Shown one piece after another: positions 32,506 to 45,612 of a stretch of 64,000 nt of DNA; position 1 is the stretch's first letter; every line of letters starts with the position of its first letter. The DNA is from Trichaptum fuscoviolaceum (lineage: Eukaryota; Basidiomycota; Agaricomycetes; Hymenochaetales; Trichaptaceae): assembly GCA_910574455.1 (NCBI GenBank), contig CAJSYZ010000002.1, positions 2,691,671-2,755,670 of the forward strand, written 5' to 3'. The translations under genes were made by a program, and so were the position numbers. The notes under the pieces are model-generated. The model worked only from the letters and a program-made list of their open reading frames with translations. It ran no database searches and was not told the DNA's origin.

Positions 32506-35500
32506 ATGGCCTCACGAAGGCTGGCAATTTCTTCATTGCTTTGTGACGGAGAGGACACATCGAGCAGGCCTGAGTCGAGGGATAGTCGAATTACACCACC
32601 GCCCGCCCTTGCACACCAGTCTGTCGCTGTTCGGCCATATGCTTCGCCAGTACGGAGCGCGTTCAACCCCACGCAAAACACAAGCTTCGTCAACAATGCC
32701 CAGTACGAGCGGCAGTATCGCAGGGACGCATACGATCGAAGTCCGACACCTCCTAGCCCTGTTCCATACGCTCCGTCACGGTCAATAACACCCCTGCCTC
32801 TTGCGTTGCAACCTGTTGTTCTTCAAAGGCGGACCCCCTCCCCTCCTCCTCTATCACAACCGGCCTCACCAGAGCTCTCGACAGCGACCGCGTACGACAG
32901 CTACTACGTCGCCGACGAGAACGTGCCTGGTTCAGTGCGTTACCGAGATTCAAGGGAAATTCCGTCTCGTCACGGTTTAGCACAACGTACCGACATAAAT
33001 CAATCCACATCATACCTTCCTTACGAGCCTCCTTACCCGCCGCCTTCCCCCATAGACATTGGGAGACACGAGCAACAAAGTAGAAGAGCTATCTTACAAA
33101 TAAGTCCTTACGACCAACCGCGGTCGCACTTGCAAATGCCCAATTCACCATCTGTAGGGCCTACCCTCACTCACACCCATTTTACATCTGTTTCTCCACA
33201 GACAGCTACAGTATCTCCCTTGGACTCTGTAGACTTTCTGTACCCACAACAAAGAGTCTCACGTGCTGAGTATGAACATCGGAATGCTTCCTATCCCCAG
33301 CAAGCTCCCTTTCCGGCGTTTCGGGCTTCATCATCGGTATCGCCCACTATTGCCAAGTCTGCTGGCCCAAGTGGTCTCGACGTACTCGTCCAAGCAGCTA
33401 CGGAGGAGCGGGAGCGGATTGACGAAAACAGAAGATTAAGTGGAGGAGGAGAATCGCGCTATTCACCTGAGGCTAGTCGGTCGTTCATGGACGACAAAGG
33501 GTTTGAGTACAGGCGATCAAGAGAAGATCTCACGTACACTTCTGCTTCGGCCCAGCAAGAAGCTTATTCCCCCGTCGCCTTTCGCAGCGATGTGAGGCTA
33601 CACTCAGTTTCACCAAAACCTTCACCGCTACCAACCCCTGTCATCCCGAATTCATACGCCTTAGGGCCTGTACAGTCTCATGGTCACGTCGAAAGCCCTC
33701 CAAGAAATGTGAAAAGAACACGTTTATCGCCGGAAATTCATCCGTTAAGTACTGTATCGCGTTCACCTGAAACTGTACATCCACCCATGGATGCAAAAGC
33801 TGTCGCAAGAGGGCAAGTGCGCTCTGTTTCGGATCCGGAGAAACATAGGACTCTTCGGGTTGATCCAGAGACTCAGTCCGCCCAGCGGACGCGACAGTCA
33901 TCAAACCAAGGTACGGATGGGTACAATACAAATGTCGAGATAAATGCTAAATTATTGATTGGCTTTTCTCATCGTACAAAGACGAGATTCGGTATACAGA
34001 GGAGGTGAGGCGATCTGCTTCAAGCTCTCGCGTAGTTTCTGGTTCGAAACCACCGCCAAATCGGAATCCAATGCCGGTTAGTCGGCGTTCTCCACCTAGA
34101 AGTAGGCCGAAGCCCAAAAAACCGGGTTCCGCAACCCTTGCGTCATTGGAAATTCCATTACCTGAACCGAAGCCTATGCTTATGGAAAATGACCGTATGC
34201 ATACGGCTAAGATGATGCCAGGTAGTCAGCAGACTTCGATAGCTGCTAAACCCAGAAGAGTGCCTTCCAGCAAGACGGTTGTTGCTTCTGTACGAAGGAA
34301 AGTAGAAGACGAAGATTCCACCGATTTTTTCCTATCCGCAATTTCCTCCCCCAGAGAAACACAGGAAGCGAAACCCTTCATATCCCAGACAGAAACCCCG
34401 AACGTAAAAAATAAGCCACATGCTTCTCGGGTTCGCAAGTCGACGGTAAAAGAAGTTCGGGATGCACCGCTGGATTCAGACTCTCGGCGAAGTCTGACAT
34501 CAGAAATTCTTGACGAGATTATCCCTCCCTCCCCAGAAGATACGGGCAATGTGCATAGTAATTATGAAAGCGCCGCTTACGAAACCGGAGGTTATTTGGA
34601 TGATATAGACGATGAACTCGCCAATGCGGTTGGCGCTACAACGTCTGGTGATGAGGACCATCCTGCTGTGGATGAGTTTGAAGAGCCACGTACCGATGGA
34701 ATGGAGGTTGACGTAGAGAATGAGCTGTTGAGCCTTCTGGAAGATCAGTCGGATATGATTCATCGGCCAGCAAATCAGGTACCGATGTCATCCCCTAGTG
34801 CAAAGCACGCAACACCTCGTCCACTGTCGACTTCACATGATCGACCTTCGATGCCTCCTCCAGATGTTCTTAATGCTGCTAACATGATGGAGAAAGTCGG
34901 GAAGAAGGATGTAAAAGCTAAGGGAAAAGCTAAAGCAAAGCCGGAGGGCACCGCTGCAACCTCCAAATCATCCAAACAAATTTCAGCTGCAGTGGATGAG
35001 CCTATTGAGAAGGTTACTACGTTTCTTCTCTCTCTTTACATGTGTAGAATACTGACCACCGAAATATACAGATTGCCAAACCAAAGGCGTCAAAACCTCG
35101 TCAACCGAAAGGCTTAACGATAGACAAGACTAAGCAAGCGAAATTGGCGAAAGACACGCTAAGCCCGGCAGCTGCCATGCAGCGAGGTAGCCCAATTGAC
35201 CCTTCTGGTGGAGGCACTCCCGTAGACGAGGCTTTTCCGGTCGTCACTTCCTCTGGTCGGATGGTCACGAAGTCAAAGAAGGTGGCTGCTGCCGCGGCCG
35301 CTGCGGCTGCCTCATCTACTCATTCCACATCTCATAGTAAGAAGAAGACGTCTGCGGTGCCTACTGCACACCAAGAGGGGAGCAACGAGGCTCGTTCCAG
35401 ATCGCACTCCGTCCTGCCGCGTGCGTCTGTGGACCCAGAAGGGCAACGGGAGAAGAGCACGAAGGAAGAAGAAGCAAAAGTCAAAGCTGTTGAAGAGGCT

Positions 35501-36873
35501 GAGGCTGAGGAAGATGACAAGCTATATTGTATCTGTAAGACAAAGTATGACGAGGATCGGGTAATGATTGCATGTGATCGGTGAGTTTACCAGTTACATG
35601 ACATGATGAGATATTATACGATGTTGAATGCCTTAGATGCGATGAGTGGTACCACACTCAATGTATCGACATGCCCGACCTAGACATAGATCTTGTGGAC
35701 CAGTTTATTTGTCCCCTTTGTATCGGACGTAAGTAAACCACCCCCATTTAGCCACACTCCCTTAATCTGTGGTTCACGTTTCTTGCACTGACACTACATG
35801 ATGGTAGGCAATCCGAATTTACAGCTGCGAACAACGTACAAGCAGCGCTGCTTCTCTGGTTTAAATCACCCGAAGCCCAAGTCCGCTGATGCATGCCACA
35901 AGCCTTCAAGAGGGGCTTTCTCGAAATATTGCTCCGATGAATGTGGCGTCAAGTGAGCTAACTTGCTTTCCTTACGTTTACTTGCTTCTTACTTACGACG
36001 TTATAGATTCATGCATAGGAAGGCCCAGGCCTGGGCGAGTAAAGGTGGTGATATTCAGAGTTTGTGGGCCGCTATCAAGGACATGAAACGACGAGAAGGT
36101 GCTGTTACTGCAGAGCTACATCGAACAATTCCCAGAAGTATCCTAGCAGCTCTACAGAATAGTTCGCTGGTCCCAGCTGTGGAGGAGCAAATGAATGGTA
36201 CGAAACTGGAACCGGCGTTCGAACCTATACCGAAACGAGACGAGAATGCAAATGCGGAGATGATAGGAGCCCTCCGAACGCAGCTCGATTCTATATCTAA
36301 GCAGCGTGAATTGTGGAAGAAAGAAATGAATCTTCTTGTCTGGAGAGAACGACTTCTTATCCTTGCCGCAGAACGCGCGAGCCGTCTCAAGGAATGCGGT
36401 TGGGACCAGAGGCTATGTTTTGGTGACGAAGAGGTCATGGAATTTGGCGATGGTGTTCTAGAGAGCTATGATGAGTCGGTTATGGCTACGCGGAATGAGG
36501 ATGAGAATGGGATGGATGTGGATGAGCAAGTGGGAGAGGGCGAATGGTGGTGCCGAGGAAAACAGAAATGTGAACGGCACGGAGGGTGCGTACCTATTCT
36601 TGATCTGCTTTATTCGTGAGATATCTGAACAGGCCTTGCAGATGGCAGAAATTGCGCATATCAGAGATTAAGGGTGAGAAGGAGATGAAGGAAGATGCTC
36701 TTGTGAAGCTTACGAGCCGCGAACGTGAGATCCGGGGGCACATCGAAGATATCCTACACCCACAGGTCAACATCATTAGCCCAGTTTCTGCTCCGAAACT
36801 GGCGTTTAAACTCACTAATGCTCGAAAGGGCTCAGATGATGGGCCAAAGAAAGGGAAGAAAAAAATATCATAA
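32506..36873 (+). CDS. SPP1: SPP1/CFP1-type PHD-finger subunit of COMPASS (Set1 complex)
   Basis: Chromatin protein that recruits or modulates Set1 H3K4 methylation through a PHD finger. Start 32506 gives MASRRLAISSLLCDGEDTSS. Roughly 950 disordered residues follow, rich in Ser, Pro and Arg, with a run of ten Ala after SKKVA. The C4HC3 PHD finger is LYCICKTKYDEDRVMIACDR, CDEWYHTQCIDMPD and QFICPLCIGR. Downstream Cys blocks (ACHKPSRGAFSKYCSDECG) and the helical region MLVWRERL-type (MNLLVWRERLLILAAERASR) followed by CRGKQKCERHGGW match the CFP1/Spp1 C-terminal half. It ends with a Lys-rich tail. Introns lie near 33911-33980, 35015-35070, 35580-35637 and later. The long N-terminus is much larger than in yeast Spp1. 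Confidence 0.85.
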
Positions 36874-37091
36874 ACATTGTAAAAATGCTTATAACTGTAT
36901 CCATAATGTGATATTGTCTACATCCTCTCGGGACGTTTTCTTCAGCTTTCCTAGCTCTGTATTATTATGTTTGTCTATCAATGTGATAGTGTAATGAGCA
37001 CCTTGTAAAGAAAGCCTAATCTACAATACAATATAAGTTTGACTAGTTCGAGTGGTCCTCTCGATATCCGGAGAAAGCGAGTTGGCACCTA

Positions 37092-37703
37092 TCAGTAACC
37101 ATCGCCTTCGCCACCCTCTCTACAAAAGCCTTTTTGCTGGAACAATATTTGCGCTTTCGCATGATCTCGTCTCTTCTTCTCGGCCATTTCATGAACATGC
37201 ACTGGCTGGAGAGTAGCATAGTTCGCTTGTTTTAGAGGGACCTCATCCTCCACGTCCAGGTCCTATACGGTGTTCAGCATGGGTGTCACACGGCGAAGCA
37301 GGCTGCTCACGATTTCGCCCAACAGCACCACATTCTCTCCACGAATAAGGAAGATACCGACTTGGTTCTCAGCGTAAGTCGAGCCGTGGTATATACGTTC
37401 ATATGTGTCTTCTAATACGAGGTTAGCTGTGGGGCGAAGGAAAGATCAGGGTTAGAACAAATTTGAAAGAGATTTCGAGGGGCTATGAACCGAACTGGTC
37501 GTACGAGCGTAGCACGCCAATAAGCTTGCGACCGTCCCGCAGAACAACTAGCATCTTCTCTACGGTAGACCAAGGTGGTTCGGGGCGGCATTAGAAAGAA
37601 TAGCGAGCTTAGAGGAGGCCCAAGTTCACTTAAACGTTTGCAACGTACTGTCCACGCAGTCGATAAGCGAGCCAGATGTTGTGAATGGTATTAATGAGTC
37701 CAT
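37092..37703 (-). CDS. LSM1: LSM1, cytoplasmic Sm-like protein
   Basis: Subunit of the cytoplasmic Lsm1-7 ring that binds oligoadenylated mRNA 3' ends and promotes decapping. Four exons: the first (37703 down) encodes [18 protein letters not shown]. The second, after a GTACGT..CGTAG intron, encodes [20 protein letters not shown] (Sm1 motif). The third encodes [14 protein letters not shown] and [15 protein letters not shown] (Sm2 motif). The last, after a GTGAGC..ATAG intron, encodes [20 protein letters not shown] through a C-terminal tail ending GEGDGY. All joins keep frame. About 155 residues. The small exons make it easy to miss by simple ORF search. Confidence 0.93.
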
Positions 37704-37991
37704 GTCTAGCTGCAGGGTGATTTATAGAGGCGCAATGGCCACCTAAGTTTTGATGAGTTACAAGCCGGTTCAAGTTGGAAGAAGTTGAAGTCGCATGCAG
37801 TTGTGTATACAGAGTTTCCATTTGCAGCCGCACTGCCATGATGAGTCGGCTTTTGCCACCGCAGATGAATGTTTCCATGTATACATGTAGTCCGCCAGCT
37901 GGGCGCTAGCAAGACAATTCATTGGATTCCAAGCCATTTAACTCTAATTGCACACATTGAAGTACCTTTATCCTCGTAACCTCTTTATCGC

Positions 37992-39539
37992 TCAGCATAC
38001 ATGCTCTATTTCTCCTCCCTGGTCCACCCTTGGGCCAAGGTCCCTTCCAACGGTCCTCTCGAAGACTTCTATCAAGAACGAGAACAGGGAGCGCGTCAGA
38101 GCTGCATCCCAGCGGCCCTTGGACGATTCATCTCGGATGAATGCATGCTGAGCTTGAACCTCGATGAACTGTCCATGAATTGTAAGCTCCTGCTACCATA
38201 GTCCGTAGTATTTACATTCGTCCTCACCGAAGCTGTAACATTTGCATCTTCCAGTGTCTTACGAATCAGATCCCTCCCTTCGCGAGGAACATGTGTGTCC
38301 TAGAGGGATCAACGGATGCACTTGAGAATTAACGGCCATCAAACTGTATGTCATTAGTTAGCCTGACCTGTTTTCCGAAGATCATCTACGATGCGCCAAT
38401 GAACAACCTGAAGTTTAGAAATGAAATGTGAAATGGTGCATACGACAAGCTCGCTATCCTTCAAGTCACCGTTTCGAACCTTTATCAGGGTGTTGTCTTG
38501 CTTGCCCTTGCCAAGGGTTGCGCTATGGATATCCGTTGCGAAGAAGCACACTGACGACAAGACGCGAGGATCAAAGGCAGCCTAGAAGTCAAACACGAAA
38601 CGCTTTAACCTTTACAATGCCAAGGCATTCATGATTTTTCTAAACTAACCCGGAACGCCTGAAGAATCATATGAGCAAAGAATACTAGAAGTGAATCGAG
38701 AACGTACAAGATGTCCTCCGAGACACATTCCAGTAGCTAAACGCATGCGACTTGTGTTAGGCGCAATAGGTGATAGTGTGGACAACATAGACTATACCGG
38801 CTATACGTCCATTGCAACTCTTCAATGAGCACAGAAGGTCGATGGACAACTTCGCATCCTTTGTTCGACAAGTTTATCAGTCAGACAAATCCTGTTCAGA
38901 AGGCCATCTAGCATTGACCAACCTCATCATATGAGGCTATTTCTTTCTCGATCTGTAACGATGATTTCATAAGTCTACAGAAAGGACTGAAGACATATGG
39001 GTGACCTTGTATTTATTTCCTCTGTCGGTGCCTAAGCCATAATGAGGTCTATATATGCGTTATATGCAGGTACTATGCGCACCTTCAGTATCATACGGGA
39101 GGGCATCCGGGCCTTCGAAGTCATGGTAGACAGACGGGCAGGCTACGGCATAGTAGTGTGAGCAATGTTGAGTCGGTCTCATAAGGCGGTCAAAAATCAC
39201 ACACCAACGACATAGCCATGGCTAGCAATCTGGCCCGCGAAACGCTCAACAGGTCCAGTAACTTGGTAGATTTCACTAGCGATGTGTGTTATAAGCAAAT
39301 GAAAAGGGCGGACCACTGTCAAGTACCTGAAAACAACTACGCCTACGAGACATCATCCTGCGATCAGCTGGATATCAACTTGGCTTGCATATTCTATAAT
39401 CTGATCAAGAAAAAAGTGCACCTGGAAACTTGGCTTGAGGATAGTTGGGTAGATCGGGCGCAAGGACAAATATCCTTATAGGCCTTCCGTTCGGATTGAG
39501 TTGAGAAGGAACATCGTGAAATGTCTTTTTAATGAGCAT
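37992..39539 (-). CDS. Dienelactone hydrolase family protein
   Basis: Alpha/beta-hydrolase of the carboxymethylenebutenolidase family, acting on dienelactone-like esters. Start 39539 gives MLIKKTFHDVPSQLNPNGRP, then IRIFVLAPDLPNYPQAKFP. After an intron come EIYQVTGPVERFAGQIASHG and an acidic DFEGPDALPYDTE segment. The nucleophile elbow is ATGMCLGGHL (Cys). VLSSVCFFATDIHSATLGKG follows, then the Asp block (DTHVPREGRDLIRK) and the His block (VQAQHAFIRDESSKGRWDAA). The end reads TVGRDLGPRVDQGG and stops at 37992. All three triad residues are present. About nine short introns. The exact substrate is unknown; related basidiomycete enzymes are often linked to aromatic breakdown, which is inference here. 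Confidence 0.88.
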
Positions 39540-39857
39540 AGTGGAGGTTGAGAGCAAGATTGATCAGAGCTTGTGCATACAATCCCGAACTTATAAACAA
39601 AAAGTACTTACATAACCATCCAAAAATTATTTTTTGCTAAATTGTTTACCACTCATACAACTTGAATCACACGACCATCAAGATGTGTGTAAAAGAACAC
39701 GCGGATTTTTCATTTTGCCGCATAAATTCTTCGTTAAAAGCGTACATTGATCGTGACAGCGTTGATGGACACAGTAGAAGTACCAGCGTGCAGTAATGAA
39801 ACAAGACAAAAGAAGTCGAAGAGGGAAAAAAAATAAAACCACATATCCGTACATCTA
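39540..39857. other. Intergenic between dienelactone hydrolase and EF-1alpha genes
   Basis: About 320 bp, AT-rich: EF-1alpha 3' UTR and dienelactone hydrolase promoter. Nothing else recognised. Confidence 0.5.
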
Positions 39858-41634
39858 TTACTTCTTCTTGGCAGCCTTCTCCGCAGCCTTCGTCACTGAA
39901 AGGAGCGCGACCATTAACAACGAACCTCAAAAAAGGGAGAAACAAATTAACTCACCCTTGCCAGTCTTCTCAGTTTTGTCGACGGACTTGATGACACCGA
40001 CAGCAACCGTTTGCCTCATGTCACGGACGGCAAAACGACCAAGTGGTGGATACTCGTTGTACGTCTCAACGCACATCGGCTTGGACGGAACGAGCTTGAC
40101 GATGCAAGCATCGCCAGACTTGACGAACTTGGGCGACGCCTCCATAACCTTACCCGTCCGACGGTCAATCTTCTCAATGAGCTCAGCAAACTTGCACGCG
40201 ATGTGGGCGGTGTGGCAATCGAGCACAGGCGCGTAGCCGGCACCAATCTGACCCGGGTGGTTGAGCACAATGACCTGCGCATTGAAGGACGCAGCCTCTT
40301 TTGCCGGATCATTCTTAGTGTCGGAGCAGACATTTCCACGGCGAATTTCCTTAACGGAGACGTTCCTAGGGAGAGGTTAAATAATGTAACTGGAGGCGAA
40401 AGGTTTTACGAACTTGACGTTGAATCCGACGTTGTCACCAGGCTTGCCACCCTCAGGGAGCTGCTCGTGATGCATTTCAACAGACTTCACTTCAGTAGTA
40501 ACGTTCGAGGGTGCGAAGTTTACAATCATGCCAGCCTTGATGATACCGGTTTCAACACGGCCGACCGGGACAGTTCCGATACCACCAATCTTGTACACAT
40601 CCTGGAGAGGGAGACGGAGAGGCTTGTCGCTTGGACGAATCGGAGGATCGATGGCATCAATGGCCTCGAGCAACGTCTTGCCAGTTACCGTTACGGACTT
40701 TACCTCCTTGGACCAGCCCTTGTACCAGGGCATGCTGCGGTACCAATCAATAACAATCTTTAGTCAACGTACTTCACACATACTTGGTAGACGCCTCAAT
40801 CATGTTGTCACCGTGCCAGCCTGAAATCGGAACGAAAGCGACAGTCTTGGGGTTGTAACCGACCTTCTTGATGAAGTTAGACGTTTCCTTAACGATTTCG
40901 TTGAAACGACTCTCAGACCACTATAACGGATGTTAGAATCGAAGATAGGATTAGAACCTAATTGTATAAACTAACCTTCGTCGTGTCCATTTTGTTGACG
41001 GCGACAATGAGTTGCCGAACACCGAGGGTAAACGCGAGCAAAGCGTGCTCACGCGTCTGGCCATCCTTGGAGATACCAGCCTCGAACTCACCAGTACCGG
41101 CAGCGATGATGAGGATGGCGCAGTCGGCCTGGGAGGTACCAGTGATCATGTTCTTGATGAAATCACGGTGACCCGGAGCATCAATAACCTAATATGGCAG
41201 GTGCATTAGAACTCATAAAAATGCACCAGGACATCAAAAACTTACAGTGACAACATATTTGGGCGTCTCGAACTTCCAGAGCGCAATATCAATGGTGATA
41301 CCACGCTCACGCTCGGCCTTTAGCTTGTCGAGCACCCAAGCTGAAAATATGAGTGATGAGAACAATTGACCCATGGAAGACTAAGAAATGTGTACCGACC
41401 ATACTTGAACGAACCCTTGCCGAGTTCAGCGGCCTCCTTCTCGAACTTCTCGATGGTACGCTTGTCAATACCACCGCACTTGTAGATAAGATGACCGGTC
41501 GTTGTGGACTTTCCGGAATCGACGTGTCCGATGACTATATGCGTTGTCATCGTGAGATTCAACAAGTTCACCATCGATAAAATCGATAACAACCACATAC
41601 CGACGACGTTAACATGGGCCTTATCCTTTCCCAT
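39858..41634 (-). CDS. TEF1: Translation elongation factor EF-1alpha
   Basis: GTPase that brings aminoacyl-tRNA to the ribosome. Start 41634 gives [11 protein letters not shown], then after a small intron [20 protein letters not shown] (P-loop). The effector region includes [17 protein letters not shown], then [20 protein letters not shown] (G3) and VNKMDTTK (G4). [13 protein letters not shown], then domain [22 protein letters not shown] and domain [23 protein letters not shown] follow. The end is [11 protein letters not shown]. Seven or so short introns interrupt the gene. A 5' UTR intron is visible upstream. A strong, constitutive gene by family knowledge. Confidence 0.98.
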
Positions 41635-41647
41635 TTTGTTTTAGTTT

Positions 41648-41829
41648 CTGACACAGAATAATAATCAGCAAGACGAAAGAGAGAAGAGCAAAAAGCTGCA
41701 GCAACCCTCGACCCATCATAGACGTGGCACAAACCCGACGTGGATGTATGCACATCGCACGAGCAGGCTGCGACGACCATTCAGATGGACGCAAGGTGCG
41801 TATATGCGTTATAAGACAGGTGTACTTAC
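41648..41829 (-). other. 5' UTR intron of TEF1
   Basis: Minus-strand GTAAGT at 41829 and GTCAG ending at 41648 frame a 182-nt leader intron; its acceptor lies 13 nt upstream of the ATG. Fungal TEF1 genes commonly carry such an intron. Confidence 0.65.
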
Positions 41830-42495
41830 TTTAGAGAACAAAGAATGAAATGTCAGTGAAGGAGATGGTGGTGGAAGGAGAGAAAGAGAGCGAGGAGAAA
41901 ACTGATGAAGGGCTCAGGGCTTTCCCTTTATCACAGCAACGTGCTTTTCATCGATGGAGCAAAATTTTTCAAACTCCGATTTCGGCACTAACCCGCGTGA
42001 CTCACCATCCGACCAAGGAAACTTCTGGCCAGCTCGAGCAAGACACTGCTGGCGGACACATATATTACTCAGTAAAGACTTTATTACTCGTACAGCTAGC
42101 TATATGTTCTATTCTACATGCGCTACTTAACAGGTGGTTCTTGTGCTTCTTATAACGAAAAGACAGAAAAAATGCGAAAGTAGATACACGATGCGATGTA
42201 TTGGACTACAACTTGAATAAAGGATGCAATTGAAATTTAGATATGGTGTAAAAGTTGGCTCGCCGAGGTCGAGTTATCAGGCCATCGATGGAGGATAGGC
42301 GAACGCAAGAAAGGAGGTCGTGGAAGAAGAGGCCCTAGATCACTCCACGTCTTGTCCGCAAGGCAGCCAGATAAGGGCAGATCGCAGTGCATGAGACAGG
42401 TGCAGTACCTGTTCATCATGAATTGAGTAAAGAAGCCTCGCGCTCATCTTATCAAGTCGTTCGGATGTCATGGAAAGAATGTGCCAAGTCGCATT
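41830..42495. other. Intergenic: TEF1 promoter and kinase 3' flank
   Basis: About 670 bp. The TEF1-proximal part is the likely strong promoter. No coding sequence or RNA recognised. Confidence 0.5.
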
Positions 42496-44702
42496 CTATA
42501 CCGTGCCCCAGCCGTCCCCTCCGCTGAGGAACCTGCATTCTAAAATCCTTTCAAACGTCGGTCGTTCGGACAGATCGATATTGAGGCATGCCCGGACAAG
42601 TGCAGCAGCATCGCCAAGTGCACCGCCTCCATCTTTCTCCTCGCCATCTTTCTCCTTACCATCGCCGCAACGCTCATCCAAGGCGATAGAGGCGTTGGCG
42701 AATGGTGACTCTAATCCTTCTTGAGCTTCTGCGGCTGTGTTGAACGGGCATTCACCAATGAGTAAAACGAATGCAACGACTCCAAATGCCCAGACGTCTT
42801 GCTCCTTGCCATGATATCGTTCACCACGCAAAATCTCCGGGCCAGCATAGTCAAGTCTATCGAAAGAAAATAAGTGATCGAAACGTGGAGCACGCTTATA
42901 GAACACATACGTTCCGCTGAATGTATCCCACCCGTTCTTCTTGACGATTCCAGAGCTGCCGAAGTCAATCAGAACACAACTACCCGGTTTACGACCAAGG
43001 ATAACATTCTCGTCTTTGATATCACGATGAACTGCAGCATGTCTCAGTTTGACGTAAATTAGGCGATGATAAGCACCAACCTATTCCTCTTCCATGAAGA
43101 AAGGCCAACGCATCTGCTATCTGACCAAGGTAACTTCGTATCAGATTTGGTGGTAAGCCTTGAGGATAACTCTCTACAAGATCAAACAGATCGGAGGGCG
43201 GAGAAGAGCCATCCGGTCGCCTTTCCGGGACAGTAGATGGCATTACGAGGTAATAATAATGATTATCCTCAAAGAAGTCTAGAAGTGGACAAATGTTTGG
43301 GTGTCCTTTAACAACTTTGCCTTCTATCCATGGGTCTGGGTCTTCTTCTGATGTGCATAGTCGAGACGGATCCCATGGTCGCCTCGCAGGTAGAACGTAG
43401 GAAGTGGAAGAAATCGACGACATAACATAAATTTCTATCGGTATCGTCCCGTATTTTGGATGTTTCTTCCAACAATCGGCTAGGATTCGAGATTTGATAA
43501 TTTGCTTGATTACAAGTGGCGGCTAACATATATAGTGTCAAATTGTAGGTGCAGAGTCTGGAAACCATATCGCTCACCCCCATCTGGCCATCGTCCTTCA
43601 TTTCCCTCGCTCGTTTCACGAGTCCGTAGGCACCCCGTCCCAGTTCCCCTTCAATAACAAATTCAGATATGCTCCTGCCTCCCAGGAAGCTTTCTCTGTC
43701 CATGGAAGGGCTGGGTGGCGTTGCCGATGCAGCACTCAGAAAGCTGGACTGGCTTCCAAAGCGATGCAATTTGGGAGAAGCGAGATCCGGTTCAGGAGGA
43801 GGGTCTATGGAAACCATGGAAAGTCGACCAGCAATGAGCGAAACACGCTGCTGGGAAGAACGACGGCGGGGTCTGGGTGCAGTTGATGCGCGAGACATAG
43901 TAGGCCTACTTGAGCTAGGTTCATTTTCCGGAGTTGTCGTATAGGAGGTCAATGAAACAGCAGAAGAGGATAGTGGCGACCTCGAAAGTACTGAGTCCGA
44001 GCTTTGTGGTTCTGATGTTATTGCGCCCGCATGTACGGTGTCCTCAGGAAAGGATGTATCGAGCTTTAGTGTCGATCCATTCGAATTAGTGAAGGAGGTG
44101 CCCTGGGGCCCCGCAGCCTTGCTGGACGCAACTGAAGTGGATTGATTCTCGATGAAACTTCCGAATGACACAGGCTCATCTTCATGTTTGTGTGATACAT
44201 GTGAAACTTTTTCCTCTTGCTTGTTGCTCCATCTATACCCGCCACCTATCGAAGTGACTCCCCAGCTGTTTCCTACGCTCGCGGTGCGGAAGAGCCTGGT
44301 TTTTGCTGGCGAAGGCATCCACTCGGAGTCCTCATCGAAAGTGATGTCGATCGGAGGCGCCGCGAGCATGGGGGGAGTTATGTCGAGCACGTCGAGCACG
44401 GATGGGAGATGTCGGGGATTCCTTGTCGCTGGAGGACGACGGTGGAGGGAACAATTGCTGTGCGAGCTTGACGGTGGGGCAGACTGAGACCGGTCTGAAG
44501 GACCAGCGACCCTCCTTTTACTTTCAAGACTTCCCCGTGTTCGCACGGCATGCACGTGGGTCTCCAGTGCAAGCCGGAGCTCAGAGGGTGAGATTGTAAT
44601 GTCCTTGCTCATCGCAGTTCGTCCCTCGTCGCTGTGCAACGCAGTGCCCAGCGATGTTCGACCGGCACGGACAGCGTCCACGAACGGATTGGGGCGGGGC
44701 AA
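42496..44702 (-). CDS. PAS-kinase-like (PSK-type) Ser/Thr protein kinase
   Basis: The N-terminal ~340 residues are disordered and Ser-rich, with no PAS fold seen. The kinase domain starts at about residue 346: FVIEGELGRGAYGLVKRA (glycine loop). VIKQIIKSRI (catalytic Lys) follows after an intron, then KYGTIPIEIYVMSSI, NICPLLDFFEDNHYYYLVMP, SDLFDLVESYPQGLPPNLIR, HRDIKDENVILGRK (catalytic loop), VLIDFGSSGI (DFG) and GTLDYAGPEILRG (APE-type). The end is ERPTFERILECRFL. The GTIPxE and DFFED-YYY features place it with yeast Psk1/Psk2 and PASK. About six introns; a readable 60-nt stretch before LDYAGPE is an intron (GTATGT..ATAG). Start 44702 is the first in-frame Met; Met at 44612 is an alternative. 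Confidence 0.85.
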
Positions 44703-45612
44703 GTGGGCGGAGCAGGAAGAGCGTGAATATAAGGTACGGGAATTTGTCCAGATGTCGTGTTCTTCCCCGCATCTGTCTGTCAGGGTTATCTCTCTTGCCT
44801 TTTACGCAACTCATGCTCAACAAACTCAGCTCGTTATCTACTCTTTCATTCCTCAGATATTGCAAGCAGGCCGTATACGTAGACGAACGTTGCTCATGAG
44901 CTGGAAGTTCATTCTGTGGGTAATGCGGGATAGGTGGCCTTCATATATCACTGCACTGGCAATCACGGGTTCTCTAGATCCTAAGGAGGCGGATGTTTGA
45001 CCTATCGATCTTACCGATTGGCTTAGAGCAGGTCCCATGCACTGTTAGAACTCATAGAAGCGGTCGTTATCACGGGTCTATCGCTCACACCGGAATTTCA
45101 GATAGCCAATCGGATTGCCGAATCTCACAGTGCACTGCATTCCGCAAGAGACTTGAACAAATGTTGTAAGTGGATGTACATAGAATACTATATGTACCAC
45201 AAAACAGGTCAACTTGAAGGGGTGCAGAGTACTACTACTAGTAGATAAAATGATGCTGTACAATCCAGTACTGAAGTGTAGCCTTGACAGCATATCTTTT
45301 CTTTGGCGCATTGGCACATTACAGATTTGCTGCCACGAACGGGATGAGTGTAGTCACTGTACACGCAAAGCCGGATAACTAAAATTTCAGGCTTGCTGTA
45401 CATAGTAGTCCTGAATTGCCAAGTGATCGGAAACTTTGAAAGAGAAATCGGAGAACTTGAAGAAAAGGGAATACATACTGTATGTACAGTTTTAGCAATT
45501 CAAGTTGGACCCTGACGAACTCAGGCTCGGAAACGTCCGAGCATCTCGACTGGACAGTAATCTCAACGAAACCGCTTGTGAACACCGTCAAGACCTTCAA
45601 GAGGCACATTCA
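44703..45612. other. Intergenic between kinase and eL32 genes
   Basis: About 0.9 kb. Contains the kinase promoter and probably the eL32 promoter. Frames at 44599-45000 (+) and 45379-45609 (-) have no family support. No RNA gene recognised. Confidence 0.5.

Noticed and set aside
44599..45000. 133-codon plus-strand frame opposite the kinase start
   Set aside because: Overlaps the kinase N-terminus and promoter, with no recognisable family.
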